Assembly (NCBI RefSeq): GCF_000026945.1 | Contig: NC_012864.1 | Span: 1,054,001 to 1,118,000, forward strand | DNA length: 64,000 nt | Direction of reading: 5' to 3' | DNA from: Candida dubliniensis CD36 | Lineage: Eukaryota; Ascomycota; Pichiomycetes; Serinales; Debaryomycetaceae | Shown: positions 22,187 through 31,764 of the stretch, piece by piece | Layout: every line of letters starts with the position of its first letter | How positions within the stretch are numbered: the stretch's first letter is position 1 | Notes under the pieces: model-generated | Told to the model about the DNA's origin: nothing | The model's input: only the letters and a program-made list of their open reading frames with translations | Databases searched by the model: none | Position numbers and translations under genes: made by a program

Positions 22187-23643
22187 GTGTGTATCAATCT
22201 ATTAAAATGGTCGTAAAATGGAAAAAAAAATGCCTTAATTAATAAACTTAATCAAATAAATGTGGAAACTTAAAAATGAATAAAAAAAATAAAAGCAATT
22301 GGTTGAATGATCAAGTGTATATATGTATAGTTGAATTTTTTTTTTTTTTTGCATAAAATGTTGAAAGAAAAAAAAAAACTATCAAGAGACGAAAATGGTT
22401 GTCCCACTAAATTGTAATAAACTGTTGACCAGGTAATTTTTTTAAATGAATGAATCAACCAAATATGAACAAAGATTGAGATTAATATAAGAATAAATTG
22501 ATTGTAGACTTTAGAGTATTTTTCTCTTTTTTTTGATATGAACAAGTTGAAGTAGTTTTTTTTTTAGTGTGGTTTTCTTCTTTTTTTTTTTGCCTTCTTA
22601 AATGACTCTTGTAAGTCAAATATTACAATTGACTTTGAGGGATATGAATTTGATATTGTTGTAAATGTATATCAATTACCGGGGATATATCCAAATGATA
22701 GGTTGATCTTTTATGAAGAAAGGGGTTGGAAAACAAGTGGGATCCAGTGATTGATTACGTGGTAGTAAATGAATTGGAATATTAAGGAATGAATTGTGGG
22801 TTGTTTAGAGGCCTAAAAAGAAAGAAAGGGAGTGAAGGGAAAAAAAAAAAAATGAGGATTGGAATGAAAGAGTGAAAGAAATTAATGACAACGAGAGAGA
22901 CCGAGAGAAAGCAAAAAACAAAAACATTTCCTGCCATTGTACACTAACCAAATTTCATCGAATTGTTTTTCACACCCATCCACACAATTTATTTTTAGTT
23001 ACTACCCATCACTACGACGAGAAGAAGTTATCCATTTAATATTAATTACATAACAATAAGATCCTTTTTTTTTTCATTTTCCTTCACAGTTTCAGATTGA
23101 ATTAATATATCTCAATACAAAGAATTTTTACACATCTAGTACTACACTGTAGATCTTATTGTTGTTGTGGTTGTTTTTCCGATCCTCCATTACGTACAAG
23201 CAATATCAACAATAATTACGATTTAAATAATAGCAATAGAAAAAAGACAAATCTAAGCTCTATCTACAGGCAACTTTTACAAACACCGCATAAAAACAAA
23301 TTTATAAATCAATGAGCTTTGTAGTACAATTATTGGTTAGATAAAGGGCTCCCTCCCCCCGTTCCAAGAGTTTCTCTACCATACAGCAATGGATGCTTTT
23401 TGCCCAGCAAAAAAAAAAAAAAGAGCAAGATTGTCTGGTGCACCGGCTGTGTATGACATATAATTAATTAATTAATTGCAGCCAATATTAGACACAGTCA
23501 CTATAGAATATAATAATAAAAGTGTGCATTAAAATCATCCATACATAATATATGTGTATACATGTTGTTAAACTACTTAGTTATAATTGATGTGAAATAT
23601 TTATTTTTAGAGTAGGCTGAATCTGCCGTTTGCAAAATGATAA
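22187..23643. other. Intergenic: long SSD1 upstream region
   Basis: 1457 bp between the SSD1 start and the POL31 stop, both on the minus strand, so most of it is SSD1 promoter and leader. Features: T/A tracts (about 22338-22350, 22367-22378, 22846-22857), a TTAA-type repeat at about 23462-23477, and a purine-rich segment 22810-22920. No credible reading frame or RNA gene seen. Confidence 0.55.
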
Positions 23644-25068
23644 CTAAATTTCTATGGTGACCACTTCAGTCTCCAATGTATCCAAATCAAGTAAAACAAA
23701 TTGGCCAGATTCTTTAAACTTAGGGACAGATATTAGTCTTATATTCACACCATCGTATTGAAGGAGTTTGCTGTCATACAGTTGCTGGTTACCAACAAAG
23801 TACACATGTGGCAAATCATCACAAAAGATAAAAGGATCATAATTTTCATAAGGGTAGCAATATAAAGTATCTGGTGCTGTTGGGATAAAATTCTGCCACT
23901 TGATATTGTTTTCCATGATTTCGATTGAGGTAAATTGGTGATCATTTTGGGGGGCAATATATTTCTTGATATCGTCCACATTTTGGCCACTGGTTCCTAG
24001 TATCTTGACAGTTTGTACATCAATCCACTGAGGGTTTGTTAATCTATTCAACCGATCCCCATTGAGAAGTGACGAATTGTTCTTGAAGAGTGACCTGTGT
24101 AATGGCTGTTGGGGCAAACATATTTCTGCTGGATCATTTTTCCCTGGCATTACAGCAACTGGTAAACTTACAATAATGTCCGTTATAAATTCGTCTAGTT
24201 TTTTAAAACTGTTAGCGTTGTACTTTGAAATATTCTTTGATCCATAATTGTTAGTTGTCACATAGTTCTTCAAATCCATCTCTGCTCTCAAATTCAGTAT
24301 AGGCATAATAGAATCACCAGCAATTATCAACAGTGAGATTTGACTAGTATTCAATTTGTCTTCAGCATTTCCTAACTCTCCTAAAAGGTATTGTTTCAAA
24401 AGTTCCAATTTTAAATCGTACTGACCTTCACCTCCAATGCTTAATCCTGAAACCAAGGCAATCTTTCCTCTTTTGTTTTCTCCAAGTGTTAAAGGTTTCT
24501 GTGGTGCACAGTCTGGATATGCAATATCCATTATCTCAAATATCCCCGCTTGTACTTCAATGCCCAATACAGCCACTATACAACCAGTGACCAATAGATT
24601 CTTTGTCAAAAAGTTATCGTTATTTAAAATAGCTCTTCCCGATTCGTCTTCAAGCATTACTATTGGTTGTTCATTCTTATCCACATAGGTTACAGGCTCC
24701 AATGGCAAAACATCATCGGTACCTTTTTCAACATCATTCAAGATATCAAGTTTGTATTTGGCATCGCAAAACACCGTTCCAATCACCCAGCACAATTTCC
24801 CACTGGCGATGTCTAATATTTTATCTTGCTTTTCAATCATGTTTCCATTTATTTTCTTGGTTCCGTGACCCCACTTTTCCATGGCGGTCTTATGAGCTCG
24901 ATCTCTCAAGTTCTTTAAACGGTATTGATACATGGAGAAATATTGTTTGGCATATTTTCTGCTGCCTGGTTTGAGGAAAAACTCATTTCTTTTGGTAAAC
25001 TCTTCAATGGTTTGTCTGGATACTACAGATTCATCAACTTCTTTATTGTAATATTGTGAGGAAGACAT
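23644..25068 (-). CDS. POL31: DNA polymerase delta regulatory subunit (B subunit)
   Basis: 474 residues. Starts MSSSQYYNKEVDESVV. An OB-fold region comes first (~45-185, with GKLCWVIGTVFCDAKYKLDIL and the NLLVTGCIVAVLGIEV segment); then the inactivated calcineurin-like phosphoesterase domain: KIALVSGLSIGG, IIAGDSIMPI, VAVMPGKNDPAE, and NPQWIDVQTVKILGTSGQNVDDI. These are the family blocks of Pol31/p50. It bridges Pol3 and Pol32 in Pol delta and is shared with Pol zeta. Start at 25068 is the first ATG after a 27-T tract. Confidence 0.94.
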   Translation of the reverse strand: MSSSQYYNKEVDESVVSRQTIEEFTKRNEFFLKPGSRKYAKQYFSMYQYRLKNLRDRAHKTAMEKWGHGTKKINGNMIEKQDKILDIASGKLCWVIGTVFCDAKYKLDILNDVEKGTDDVLPLEPVTYVDKNEQPIVMLEDESGRAILNNDNFLTKNLLVTGCIVAVLGIEVQAGIFEIMDIAYPDCAPQKPLTLGENKRGKIALVSGLSIGGEGQYDLKLELLKQYLLGELGNAEDKLNTSQISLLIIAGDSIMPILNLRAEMDLKNYVTTNNYGSKNISKYNANSFKKLDEFITDIIVSLPVAVMPGKNDPAEICLPQQPLHRSLFKNNSSLLNGDRLNRLTNPQWIDVQTVKILGTSGQNVDDIKKYIAPQNDHQFTSIEIMENNIKWQNFIPTAPDTLYCYPYENYDPFIFCDDLPHVYFVGNQQLYDSKLLQYDGVNIRLISVPKFKESGQFVLLDLDTLETEVVTIEI

Positions 25069-25112
25069 TAGTGGAGTGGGTTCACAACGAAGATGATGAT
25101 TTACGTCAACAA

Positions 25113-25139
25113 TTTTTTTTTTTTTTTTTTTTTTTTTTT
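25113..25139 (+). repeat. 27-nt T homopolymer in the POL31 promoter
   Basis: Uninterrupted T run on the plus strand, 45 bp upstream of the POL31 start. Long dA:dT tracts of this kind exclude nucleosomes in yeast promoters. Confidence 0.9.
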
Positions 25140-25322
25140 CTTTTTATCTTCAATATTTGTTTCCCACCACGAAATTTACTATAGACGCGTTTTATATTTG
25201 TAATGGCGTATGAATTATTGGAAGGAATTTGCGACGTCCATCCATTATGACAAATTTGAAACTATTGTTACTATTACTTCTATTTAAAGATATGACCTAA
25301 TAATATATATATGTATGTGTGT

Positions 25323-26993
25323 TTATGACCTTTTTTGCTTTTTGGTTTTCGTGCCACCAATACTCAAGTTGACTCTTGGTACTTGATCTAAACCAAAACT
25401 AGCACTAACTTTCTTTAAATCCAATTTATCAATTTGATACACAGTTTTTAATCCATGGGAAGCATAAGCTTGCAAATATGCTCTGTACCCATCTTTGGCA
25501 GATTGATTCAACAAATAATTGGTTTTGATCAATTTTGTCAATTGAGATTGGATGTTGGCAATCTTATTAGCAGGGAACTCGTATTCATTCAAAGGTACTT
25601 TGGCAGCTTTCAAGTATCTTAAAAATCCCAATTCCGATGGAGTCAAAAACATCAATGATTTACCTTTCCCTTGAGTTCCTCTAGCTGTTCTTCCAACACG
25701 ATGAATATAATCTCTTGGATCATCTGGTGGATCAAATTGAACAATCCAGTCAACTGCAGGAATATCCAACCCTCTAGCAGCAACATCTGTGCATACTAAT
25801 ATTCCTTGTTTAGCATTGCAAAATTCGAAAAATGTGTTTGTACGCTTTTGTTGCTTTTGTTTACCATGTAAATCCAATACTGGTAAGTCAATATAATTCA
25901 ATAATTCACTGTAAAATTTGACACTATTACAGGATGACAAAAACACAATGATTTTTTTCTTGACGTTTCTTTTTAAGAAAGAAAATAATAATAAAAATCT
26001 CTTGTCAGAATCACAGACAACATACCCTTGTTCTAACCCATCAGCAGTTGATACATCTTTTTCGGGCACAACATTTATGTATAACGGACCTGGTCTTAAT
26101 GAGATTCTCGCTAAATCTTCCACTTTTGTGGTTTGGGTGGCAGAAAACAACATTGATTGTCTGTTTTCATTAGGTAAAACTTTGATGATTTGTTTCATTT
26201 CATCTTCAAACCCAATTTCTAAAATTCTATCGGCTTCATCAATTACCAAGGCTTTTAGATTACTAAACACAAATTGGGTATTTTTCAAATGATCCAATAA
26301 TCTACCTGGAGTAGCCACTAATAAGTTGACACCTTTCGACAATTTTGTGGCTTCTTGTCTTCTATCGGCCCCTCCAATAACTATGCCACAAGTTTGAGAA
26401 TGGAATTGCATTAATTCACGAGCAACACCAAAAATTTGTAAAGCTAATTCTCTAGTTGGGGTAATTATTATCACTGCAGTACCATTTCTTGGTTTGATTT
26501 TCAAGGAATATAATAATTCAATTGCAGGAATCAAAAATGCCAATGTTTTACCAGATCCAGTTTTTGCTGCTCCTAAAACATCTCTACCAGCCAATAATGG
26601 TGGTATCGTTTTAGCTTGAACTTTTGTCATTTTAGTAAATCCCATTTCTTTGATGGCTCTCATGGTTGGTTCAGACAAATCGGCATTTTCAAATAATACA
26701 TTCTCGGAATCATCCTCGGTAATTTCTTTGGATACTTGCGGTTTGGTTAATTTTTCAAGTTTGGCTTCATCCTTTGCCTTTTGTTTTTCTTTCTTTGATT
26801 GTGATTTTGATTCAGGATCTTCAATATCGTCACCTAATAATCCTGCAACTTCATCAAAATCAGCATCTAATTCTTCAACTACTTTTTCATTATCTTCAAC
26901 TTCAGATTCTGAATCTTCATGAGATCTTTTTCTCGACACTTTTGAGGTTTCAGATTTCTTATGGTTGCCTTTCAGTTTGGAAGTCTTTGCCAT
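25323..26993 (-). CDS. HAS1: DEAD-box RNA helicase Has1
   Basis: 556 residues from the ATG at 26993 ([13 protein letters not shown]); the frame is open 20 codons further upstream but the Has1 family starts with such a basic segment. N-terminus is Lys-rich then acidic ([11 protein letters not shown]). Helicase motifs: Q-motif region [10 protein letters not shown], motif I AKTGSGKT (143-150), [21 protein letters not shown] (252-255), SAT, then [25 protein letters not shown] and HRVGRTARG. The [12 protein letters not shown] segment is diagnostic of Has1. C-terminus is Lys/Arg-rich. Role: nucleolar helicase for early 40S and 60S ribosome assembly and snoRNA release. Confidence 0.97.
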   Translation of the reverse strand: MAKTSKLKGNHKKSETSKVSRKRSHEDSESEVEDNEKVVEELDADFDEVAGLLGDDIEDPESKSQSKKEKQKAKDEAKLEKLTKPQVSKEITEDDSENVLFENADLSEPTMRAIKEMGFTKMTKVQAKTIPPLLAGRDVLGAAKTGSGKTLAFLIPAIELLYSLKIKPRNGTAVIIITPTRELALQIFGVARELMQFHSQTCGIVIGGADRRQEATKLSKGVNLLVATPGRLLDHLKNTQFVFSNLKALVIDEADRILEIGFEDEMKQIIKVLPNENRQSMLFSATQTTKVEDLARISLRPGPLYINVVPEKDVSTADGLEQGYVVCDSDKRFLLLFSFLKRNVKKKIIVFLSSCNSVKFYSELLNYIDLPVLDLHGKQKQQKRTNTFFEFCNAKQGILVCTDVAARGLDIPAVDWIVQFDPPDDPRDYIHRVGRTARGTQGKGKSLMFLTPSELGFLRYLKAAKVPLNEYEFPANKIANIQSQLTKLIKTNYLLNQSAKDGYRAYLQAYASHGLKTVYQIDKLDLKKVSASFGLDQVPRVNLSIGGTKTKKQKRS

Positions 26994-27698
26994 TTTTGTT
27001 GTTGGTAAGAAAGAGTTGTGATAAATAAGATACGTCAGGTCATCTCTCATCAACTAAAAACCCGAAAAAAAAAAAAAAAAATTAAAAAAAAAATCAAAAA
27101 TTGGGAGAAGCTCTTCCCAAAGAGTCGTGCGCATAGTCGCAAAACCCTATTTTTGCAGCTCTTTCTAAATCTCCATAAATGGTTTCTGTTATATAGAGAC
27201 AAAGAGATTTTGCTGTTGCTATTTCAGTTCAAATGGATAGAATTGTAAAATATAATTAAAACATCGGTTGCCTGAAATTTTCAATTCTAGCTACTAATTG
27301 TGTGTACGAGAAATCAAGAATTGCTATGAAAAGTATTTTTGGCAATACAGAGATGTGATTAACATAATGGTCTAATAATGATTGTATCCATTACTTTGTT
27401 GTTGTTTTTGAGACTGATCTTGTTGCATTTATTGTTTTGATGGTGAAAGTCTGTTGAAAGTATGTTTATACAAAATTTATAGAAAATTTCAACACAAATT
27501 TTGGCAAAATAAAATAGAATTACTATAAACCATAATTTTTCTTCCAAAATTAGGCTTAATAAAGCTTATTTATTTAAGCAAGTTGAATGACAGTTTTTTG
27601 ATCATTAAAATGTTGCTTTCAAAAGTGATTAAATTATATTGATAGTAAAGTGTTTAAGCAGAGTGACAAAATGCCCAAAATCTAAGGAGCATCAAAAT
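26994..27698. other. Intergenic: HAS1 upstream region to tRNA-Ala
   Basis: 705 bp without a credible gene. Near HAS1 there is an A-rich tract (27065-27095). I looked for LTR remnants beside the tRNA and saw none with recognisable ends. Confidence 0.55.
27046..27051 (-). promoter_or_regulatory. PAC-core-like element (GATGAG) upstream of HAS1
   Basis: GATGAG on the minus strand, 53-58 nt before the HAS1 ATG. It is the core of the PAC element of ribosome-biogenesis genes, but only 6 bases match. Equivalent cores lie at similar distance before the NOP19-like and EFG1 genes in this window. Confidence 0.3.
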
Positions 27699-27771
27699 GG
27701 GCGTGTGGCGTAGTTGGTAGCGCGTTCCCTTAGCATGGGAAAGGTCATGAGTTCGACTCTTATCTCGTCCA
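27699..27771 (+). tRNA. tRNA-Ala, anticodon AGC
   Basis: 73 nt, no intron. Acceptor strands 27699-27705 and 27764-27770 pair with the G3:U70 wobble that specifies alanine; one U-U mismatch occurs at the sixth pair. Anticodon stem 27725-27729/27737-27741 is perfect and the loop holds AGC at 27732-27734. T arm 27747-27763 has the TTCGACT loop. Discriminator base A at 27771. A T run directly downstream is the Pol III terminator. Confidence 0.97.
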
Positions 27772-27775
27772 TTCA

Positions 27776-27787
27776 TTTTTTTTTTTT
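27776..27787 (+). terminator. RNA polymerase III terminator of tRNA-Ala
   Basis: Run of 12 T starting 5 nt after the tRNA 3' end. Confidence 0.85.
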
Positions 27788-28044
27788 GATAAACTTTTAT
27801 TTTACATCTATGTATTAAAGAATGATAGTTGATACAGTCAGCTAAAGATCATGTAATTGAGTCTAGGTAGATGTACAATTCTTTTATTTTTTTTTTTTTT
27901 TACTTCAATACACGTGATCGTAAATGTTCTCCACATCGGAATCATAGGAGAAAAAAATATGGAAGGCCACCAACACCACCAAAAAATAATGATTAAAAGT
28001 TTACTCTAGGATCACCATTCAGTCTTTTAACTAACCACTATTAA

Positions 28045-28923
28045 ATGTTTTGTCGTTCAAGAACAATATCGGTTAAGCATTTGCAATCTTTCAGATCATT
28101 TGCAACACGCTCATCTTTTGATTCACCTTTCGACCATCTTCCTAAATTGAATAACCGTTCATGGTTTAATTGGAAAACAACCACAGCCTTTTTTTTATTA
28201 GGTTCTTACTTAGCATATAATGAAACTTTATTTAATTATTATGAGAAATACACTGAAATAGATGAAAAAGACCCTAATATCAAGATTTTGCCTATGCAAT
28301 TGGAATATAAATTGAAGAACTTGCCTATATATCAACAATTGGCTCATCCCAAAAATTCACATCAATGGTATAAATTACAAAGTTGGGAAAATCTCGATAG
28401 AAACATTTTAGATAATCAGACCAAAGTTAAAAAGCAAGATGAATATCAAGAACCAACATTGACAAACCAAACATTGAATAAACCTGGAGGGATTTTAATA
28501 AAACCCGTCATTTTTCACAATATAGAAACAGATGAAGGTGTTCATATTGTACATGCTGGATATAGATTATGTGGATATCCATTTATTATTCATGGTGGAA
28601 TAATTGCAACATTATTGAATGAAACTTTTAAAAGAAATGCGTCTTTATCGAAATATACTACATCGAATTTAAAAGATGATTTCAAAGTTGAAAATTTGAT
28701 TATTAATTACAAGCGCCCCACTTTAGCTAACCAATTTTTGATAGTTAAAACGAAAAAGAAAGAAAGTCCTGAAAATGACAACAGGACAATAGTTTTGGAA
28801 AGTGTTATTGAAGATTCAAAAGGTAAAGTATTAGTTAAAAGTGAGGCTTTATTGCACGATACTGGAAGAGCAACAAATAGGATTAAACAACAAACTGAAA
28901 ACTCAAAGAAATCATGGTGGTAG
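28045..28923 (+). CDS. FMP10: Fmp10-like mitochondrial hotdog-fold (thioesterase superfamily) protein
   Basis: 292 residues. The N-terminus (MFCRSRTISVKHLQSFRSFATRS) is a clear mitochondrial presequence; a single hydrophobic segment follows (~46-60, TAFFLLGSYLAYN). The C-terminal half has the hotdog-fold core: GYPFIIHGGIIATLLNE with His183-Gly184-Gly185, and NYKRPTLANQF. These blocks match S. cerevisiae Fmp10 (YER182W), a mitochondrial protein of unknown function. Most likely an inner-membrane-anchored acyl-thioesterase-like protein; catalytic activity is not shown by the sequence. The symbol is by similarity. It follows the tRNA-Ala by 273 bp. Confidence 0.82.
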   Translation: MFCRSRTISVKHLQSFRSFATRSSFDSPFDHLPKLNNRSWFNWKTTTAFFLLGSYLAYNETLFNYYEKYTEIDEKDPNIKILPMQLEYKLKNLPIYQQLAHPKNSHQWYKLQSWENLDRNILDNQTKVKKQDEYQEPTLTNQTLNKPGGILIKPVIFHNIETDEGVHIVHAGYRLCGYPFIIHGGIIATLLNETFKRNASLSKYTTSNLKDDFKVENLIINYKRPTLANQFLIVKTKKKESPENDNRTIVLESVIEDSKGKVLVKSEALLHDTGRATNRIKQQTENSKKSWW

Positions 28924-29221
28924 AGTTGTATCGGTGTATTGCTGCAGAGTGTATTATACAGATTAAGTAGTAGATATTTATTATTCCATAGAAGCAGTTT
29001 TTAATATGTTAATTAGGAATGACTGTATTTTTTTTGGCGGGGGTGTAGTAGTAATAGACAGCAGTAGCTATGTATTACAATTGCGCAATGTATTGAGAAA
29101 CAATCAACAACAACAACAACAAACAGTATCTTGAAGCGAGATATATTTTTTTTTTTTTTTTATTTTTTTTTTCAAATTTTCAGAAACAAAGTTATTCTCA
29201 TCCATCTCATAATCCCCACCA

Positions 29222-30622
29222 ATGAATAAGGAAACATCTGAAGAACCTTCAATTGAACCTCAAGTTCAAGGTAACGAATCCATTGAAGAGACTCAACTGG
29301 AACATACTTACTCAACACGATCGAAAGAAAGGAAACGAGAAGAAGAACTTCAAAGGAAATCCCAATTAAAACAAAAACAACATAATGTAATAATCCATCC
29401 TAGATTGAAACCTGTCCCTTTCAAAAATCTGGATTTAATTCCTGTTTCTTTACCAGAACCAAATGCAGCAACAACAATAAATGAAATTGAATTTTTCCAA
29501 ACAGAAGATTTACCATTAAATAAACGCGGGTTTAAATATAAACATTGTCGACCAAATCCCAATTTCCCTTCTAATTTGTATTCAACAACTGATGTTCCAC
29601 CTTATCATGTATGTACAAGTTTATTTGATAGATCTTCAGGTGTTTTATTTAGCAATGACCTAAAATCAATAACAACATCACAAGGATGGAGATCAGCAAG
29701 AACAAATGTTTGTATACGTGAAGGGTCATATTACTTTGAATTTAAGATATTGAATTCTAATGAAAAAAGTCATGTTCGAATAGGGATTGGAAGAAAGGAA
29801 GCTAGTTTGGAAGCACCAGTAGGATTTGATGGTTATAGTTATGGGTTGAGAGATGTTGATGGACAATTTATGACGATTAGTCGAAGACAAAAGTTGTGCG
29901 TTGAGAATGGATTTAAAACTGGAGATGTAATTGGATTTTTGATACAATTACCATCTTTGGAAGAACATCGAAGGGCCATAGAGGAATTTGTCAATGAAAA
30001 ATCACAATTACAACCAGAACAAAAATTGAAAAAAAGGAAAAAAAAGAAAATAGAAAATGATATTAAAGATAATGTAAAATTCATTGAACATGGTAATATT
30101 GTACGAGATCAAATTCCTATCAAATACAAAAATGGGTTATATTATGAACAATATGAATACACAACAACCAAAACAATGGAACATTTACTTAATCCCGTGA
30201 CAGTTTTCGGAGAGAAAGCAATCATAGAAATGGATGACAAAAGGAAAAACATCCCGGTGATTCCAAATTCCAAAATACGTTTATTTAAAAATGGAGTGGA
30301 GCAAGAGTCAATAATTGATTTATATTCATTTTTACCAACAAACATTGAAGATCATGAGGATATTAATTTAGGACCCAATACTAAACAACAACAAAATCCA
30401 AACTACCGAAATACTGATGATGGAACATTAGGGTATTATCCAATGCTTTCAGCTTTCCAATATGGTGTAGTTAATTTAAATGCTGGACCCAATTTTGAAT
30501 TCCCACCGCTGGAACCTGTCAAGCCATTGAGTGATCGATACAATGAACAAGTGGTAGAACAATTTTATTGGGATATCCTCGATGAAGTGGAAGCTGAATA
30601 TTTAGATAGTTTTGATTTATAA
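29222..30622 (+). CDS. BRE2: COMPASS subunit Bre2 (Ash2-like SPRY protein)
   Basis: 466 residues. The N-terminus is charged (ERKREEELQRKSQLKQK). A SPRY domain spans ~135-240 and resumes after a Lys-rich insert (KKRKKKKIEND, ~275): SGVLFSNDLKSITTSQGWRSAR, VREGSYYFEF-type strand, HVRIGIGRKEASLEAPVGFDGYSYGLRD, TGDVIGFLI; then RLFKNGVEQ and GYYPMLSAFQYGVVNLNAGPNF, all Ash2/Bre2 blocks. Role: with Sdc1 it supports histone H3K4 methylation by Set1. The last six bases of the gene overlap the stop end of NSE1 on the other strand. Confidence 0.93.
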   Translation: MNKETSEEPSIEPQVQGNESIEETQLEHTYSTRSKERKREEELQRKSQLKQKQHNVIIHPRLKPVPFKNLDLIPVSLPEPNAATTINEIEFFQTEDLPLNKRGFKYKHCRPNPNFPSNLYSTTDVPPYHVCTSLFDRSSGVLFSNDLKSITTSQGWRSARTNVCIREGSYYFEFKILNSNEKSHVRIGIGRKEASLEAPVGFDGYSYGLRDVDGQFMTISRRQKLCVENGFKTGDVIGFLIQLPSLEEHRRAIEEFVNEKSQLQPEQKLKKRKKKKIENDIKDNVKFIEHGNIVRDQIPIKYKNGLYYEQYEYTTTKTMEHLLNPVTVFGEKAIIEMDDKRKNIPVIPNSKIRLFKNGVEQESIIDLYSFLPTNIEDHEDINLGPNTKQQQNPNYRNTDDGTLGYYPMLSAFQYGVVNLNAGPNFEFPPLEPVKPLSDRYNEQVVEQFYWDILDEVEAEYLDSFDL

Positions 30623-31351
30623 TGTAGAAGGATCTGGACCAACACGTAATAAATCAGATTCATCTTCGGGGTATATTTGATTTGTTCTGCAATATACATC
30701 GTAACACTTTTTATGAAATGGTTTACCTGAAGGTATGATCCAACCTAAAGTGACAATTTCTTTACATTGGGTACACAACAAGACCTTACCGTCTGCATCA
30801 GTATCATCATTGACGCCATATGTCTCAATTAAATATTCTTTCAATTCACAAAGTGTCTTTATAGACAACATCAATCTGTCATCAATGGTGCTTATAAACC
30901 AACCATCATCTATCAATCTGTCTACCATTGAATCTGCCTCCATCAAATTCTTATTTGTATTAGTTGAAATAGTTTGATTAGCGTTAACCCTGGCCAATGA
31001 ACAACGATAGTCACTGGCTTCAATTATATTTCTAATAAGATATTTTATCACTGTTAATTCAGCAGTTGTATACACGGAACTTTCTTGTACGATTTCATCA
31101 GATAACGTATTAATGAATATATAATATAAATCACCCGTTATTTCATGAGTTTTCCTTTCAATTTTAAAATTTTGTCCTGATATTTTAGAATTAATCTCAG
31201 CAATGTATTGATCTAGTATATTCTTCAGAGCTTGAATTTCCAATTGCAATTTTTCAATCATAAATTTAAATGCCTCAAGTAAAACCCCAGCTTCAACGTA
31301 TCTGACTGATCTTATGTAAGTGAGTAATAACCTATGGGCTTCAGAATACAT
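30617..31351 (-). CDS. NSE1: Nse1, RING-like subunit of the Smc5-Smc6 complex
   Basis: 244 residues from the ATG at 31351 (MYSEAHRLLLTYIRS). Winged-helix-type helical body first: YRCSLARVNANQT-type region and DRLIDDGWF, LSIKTLCELKEYL. A C-terminal variant RING finger follows: CTQCKEIVTLGW...FHKKCYDVYC. This is the Nse1 layout. Family role: E3-ligase-like subunit that binds Nse3/Nse4 in the Smc5/6 DNA repair complex. The stop codon (30617-30619 on the plus strand) is the reverse complement of the last sense codon of BRE2, so the two convergent genes share 6 bp. Confidence 0.92.
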   Translation of the reverse strand: MYSEAHRLLLTYIRSVRYVEAGVLLEAFKFMIEKLQLEIQALKNILDQYIAEINSKISGQNFKIERKTHEITGDLYYIFINTLSDEIVQESSVYTTAELTVIKYLIRNIIEASDYRCSLARVNANQTISTNTNKNLMEADSMVDRLIDDGWFISTIDDRLMLSIKTLCELKEYLIETYGVNDDTDADGKVLLCTQCKEIVTLGWIIPSGKPFHKKCYDVYCRTNQIYPEDESDLLRVGPDPSTL

Positions 31352-31764
31352 TATTTCCTTAATTCTATGAAAACATAACAAAAAAAAAAAAAAAAATGTA
31401 TTGAAATATTGTTAAAATATGATTCTTTTTTTTTCCTCAAATATAAGAATGATGGTGGGGGGCGCCTTAGTAGGTAGGTAGGGGAGAAGAAGAAAAATAT
31501 TCGTTTCAGTGTTGTCATACGCGTTTTTATATGTGTGTTTGTATAAATGATTGTTAATTTGTTGCAAAAAAAAAAAAAGTAAAACATAGAAACAATTGCC
31601 AAAACAGAAATCTCAAAAAAACAATATATATATATATATATAACCAATCCAAACAAGTACAAACAAAGTGATATCAAAAAATAAGTAAAGTTTTATTAAA
31701 AACCTAGAGTGGCGGCTAAAGATTAGACAAGAATACCCTTTCTTTTTTTTTTTTTTTTTTGACA
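31352..31764. promoter_or_regulatory. Divergent promoter NSE1 / CRH12
   Basis: 413 bp. Contains A/T runs (31380-31396, 31567-31578, 31743-31760) and a TA repeat (31624-31642). The T run ends 4 bp before the CRH12 ATG. Confidence 0.6.

Noticed and set aside
27249..27698. Retrotransposon LTR next to the tRNA gene
   Set aside because: tRNA flanks often carry LTRs in Candida, but I saw no TG...CA ends or target duplications.
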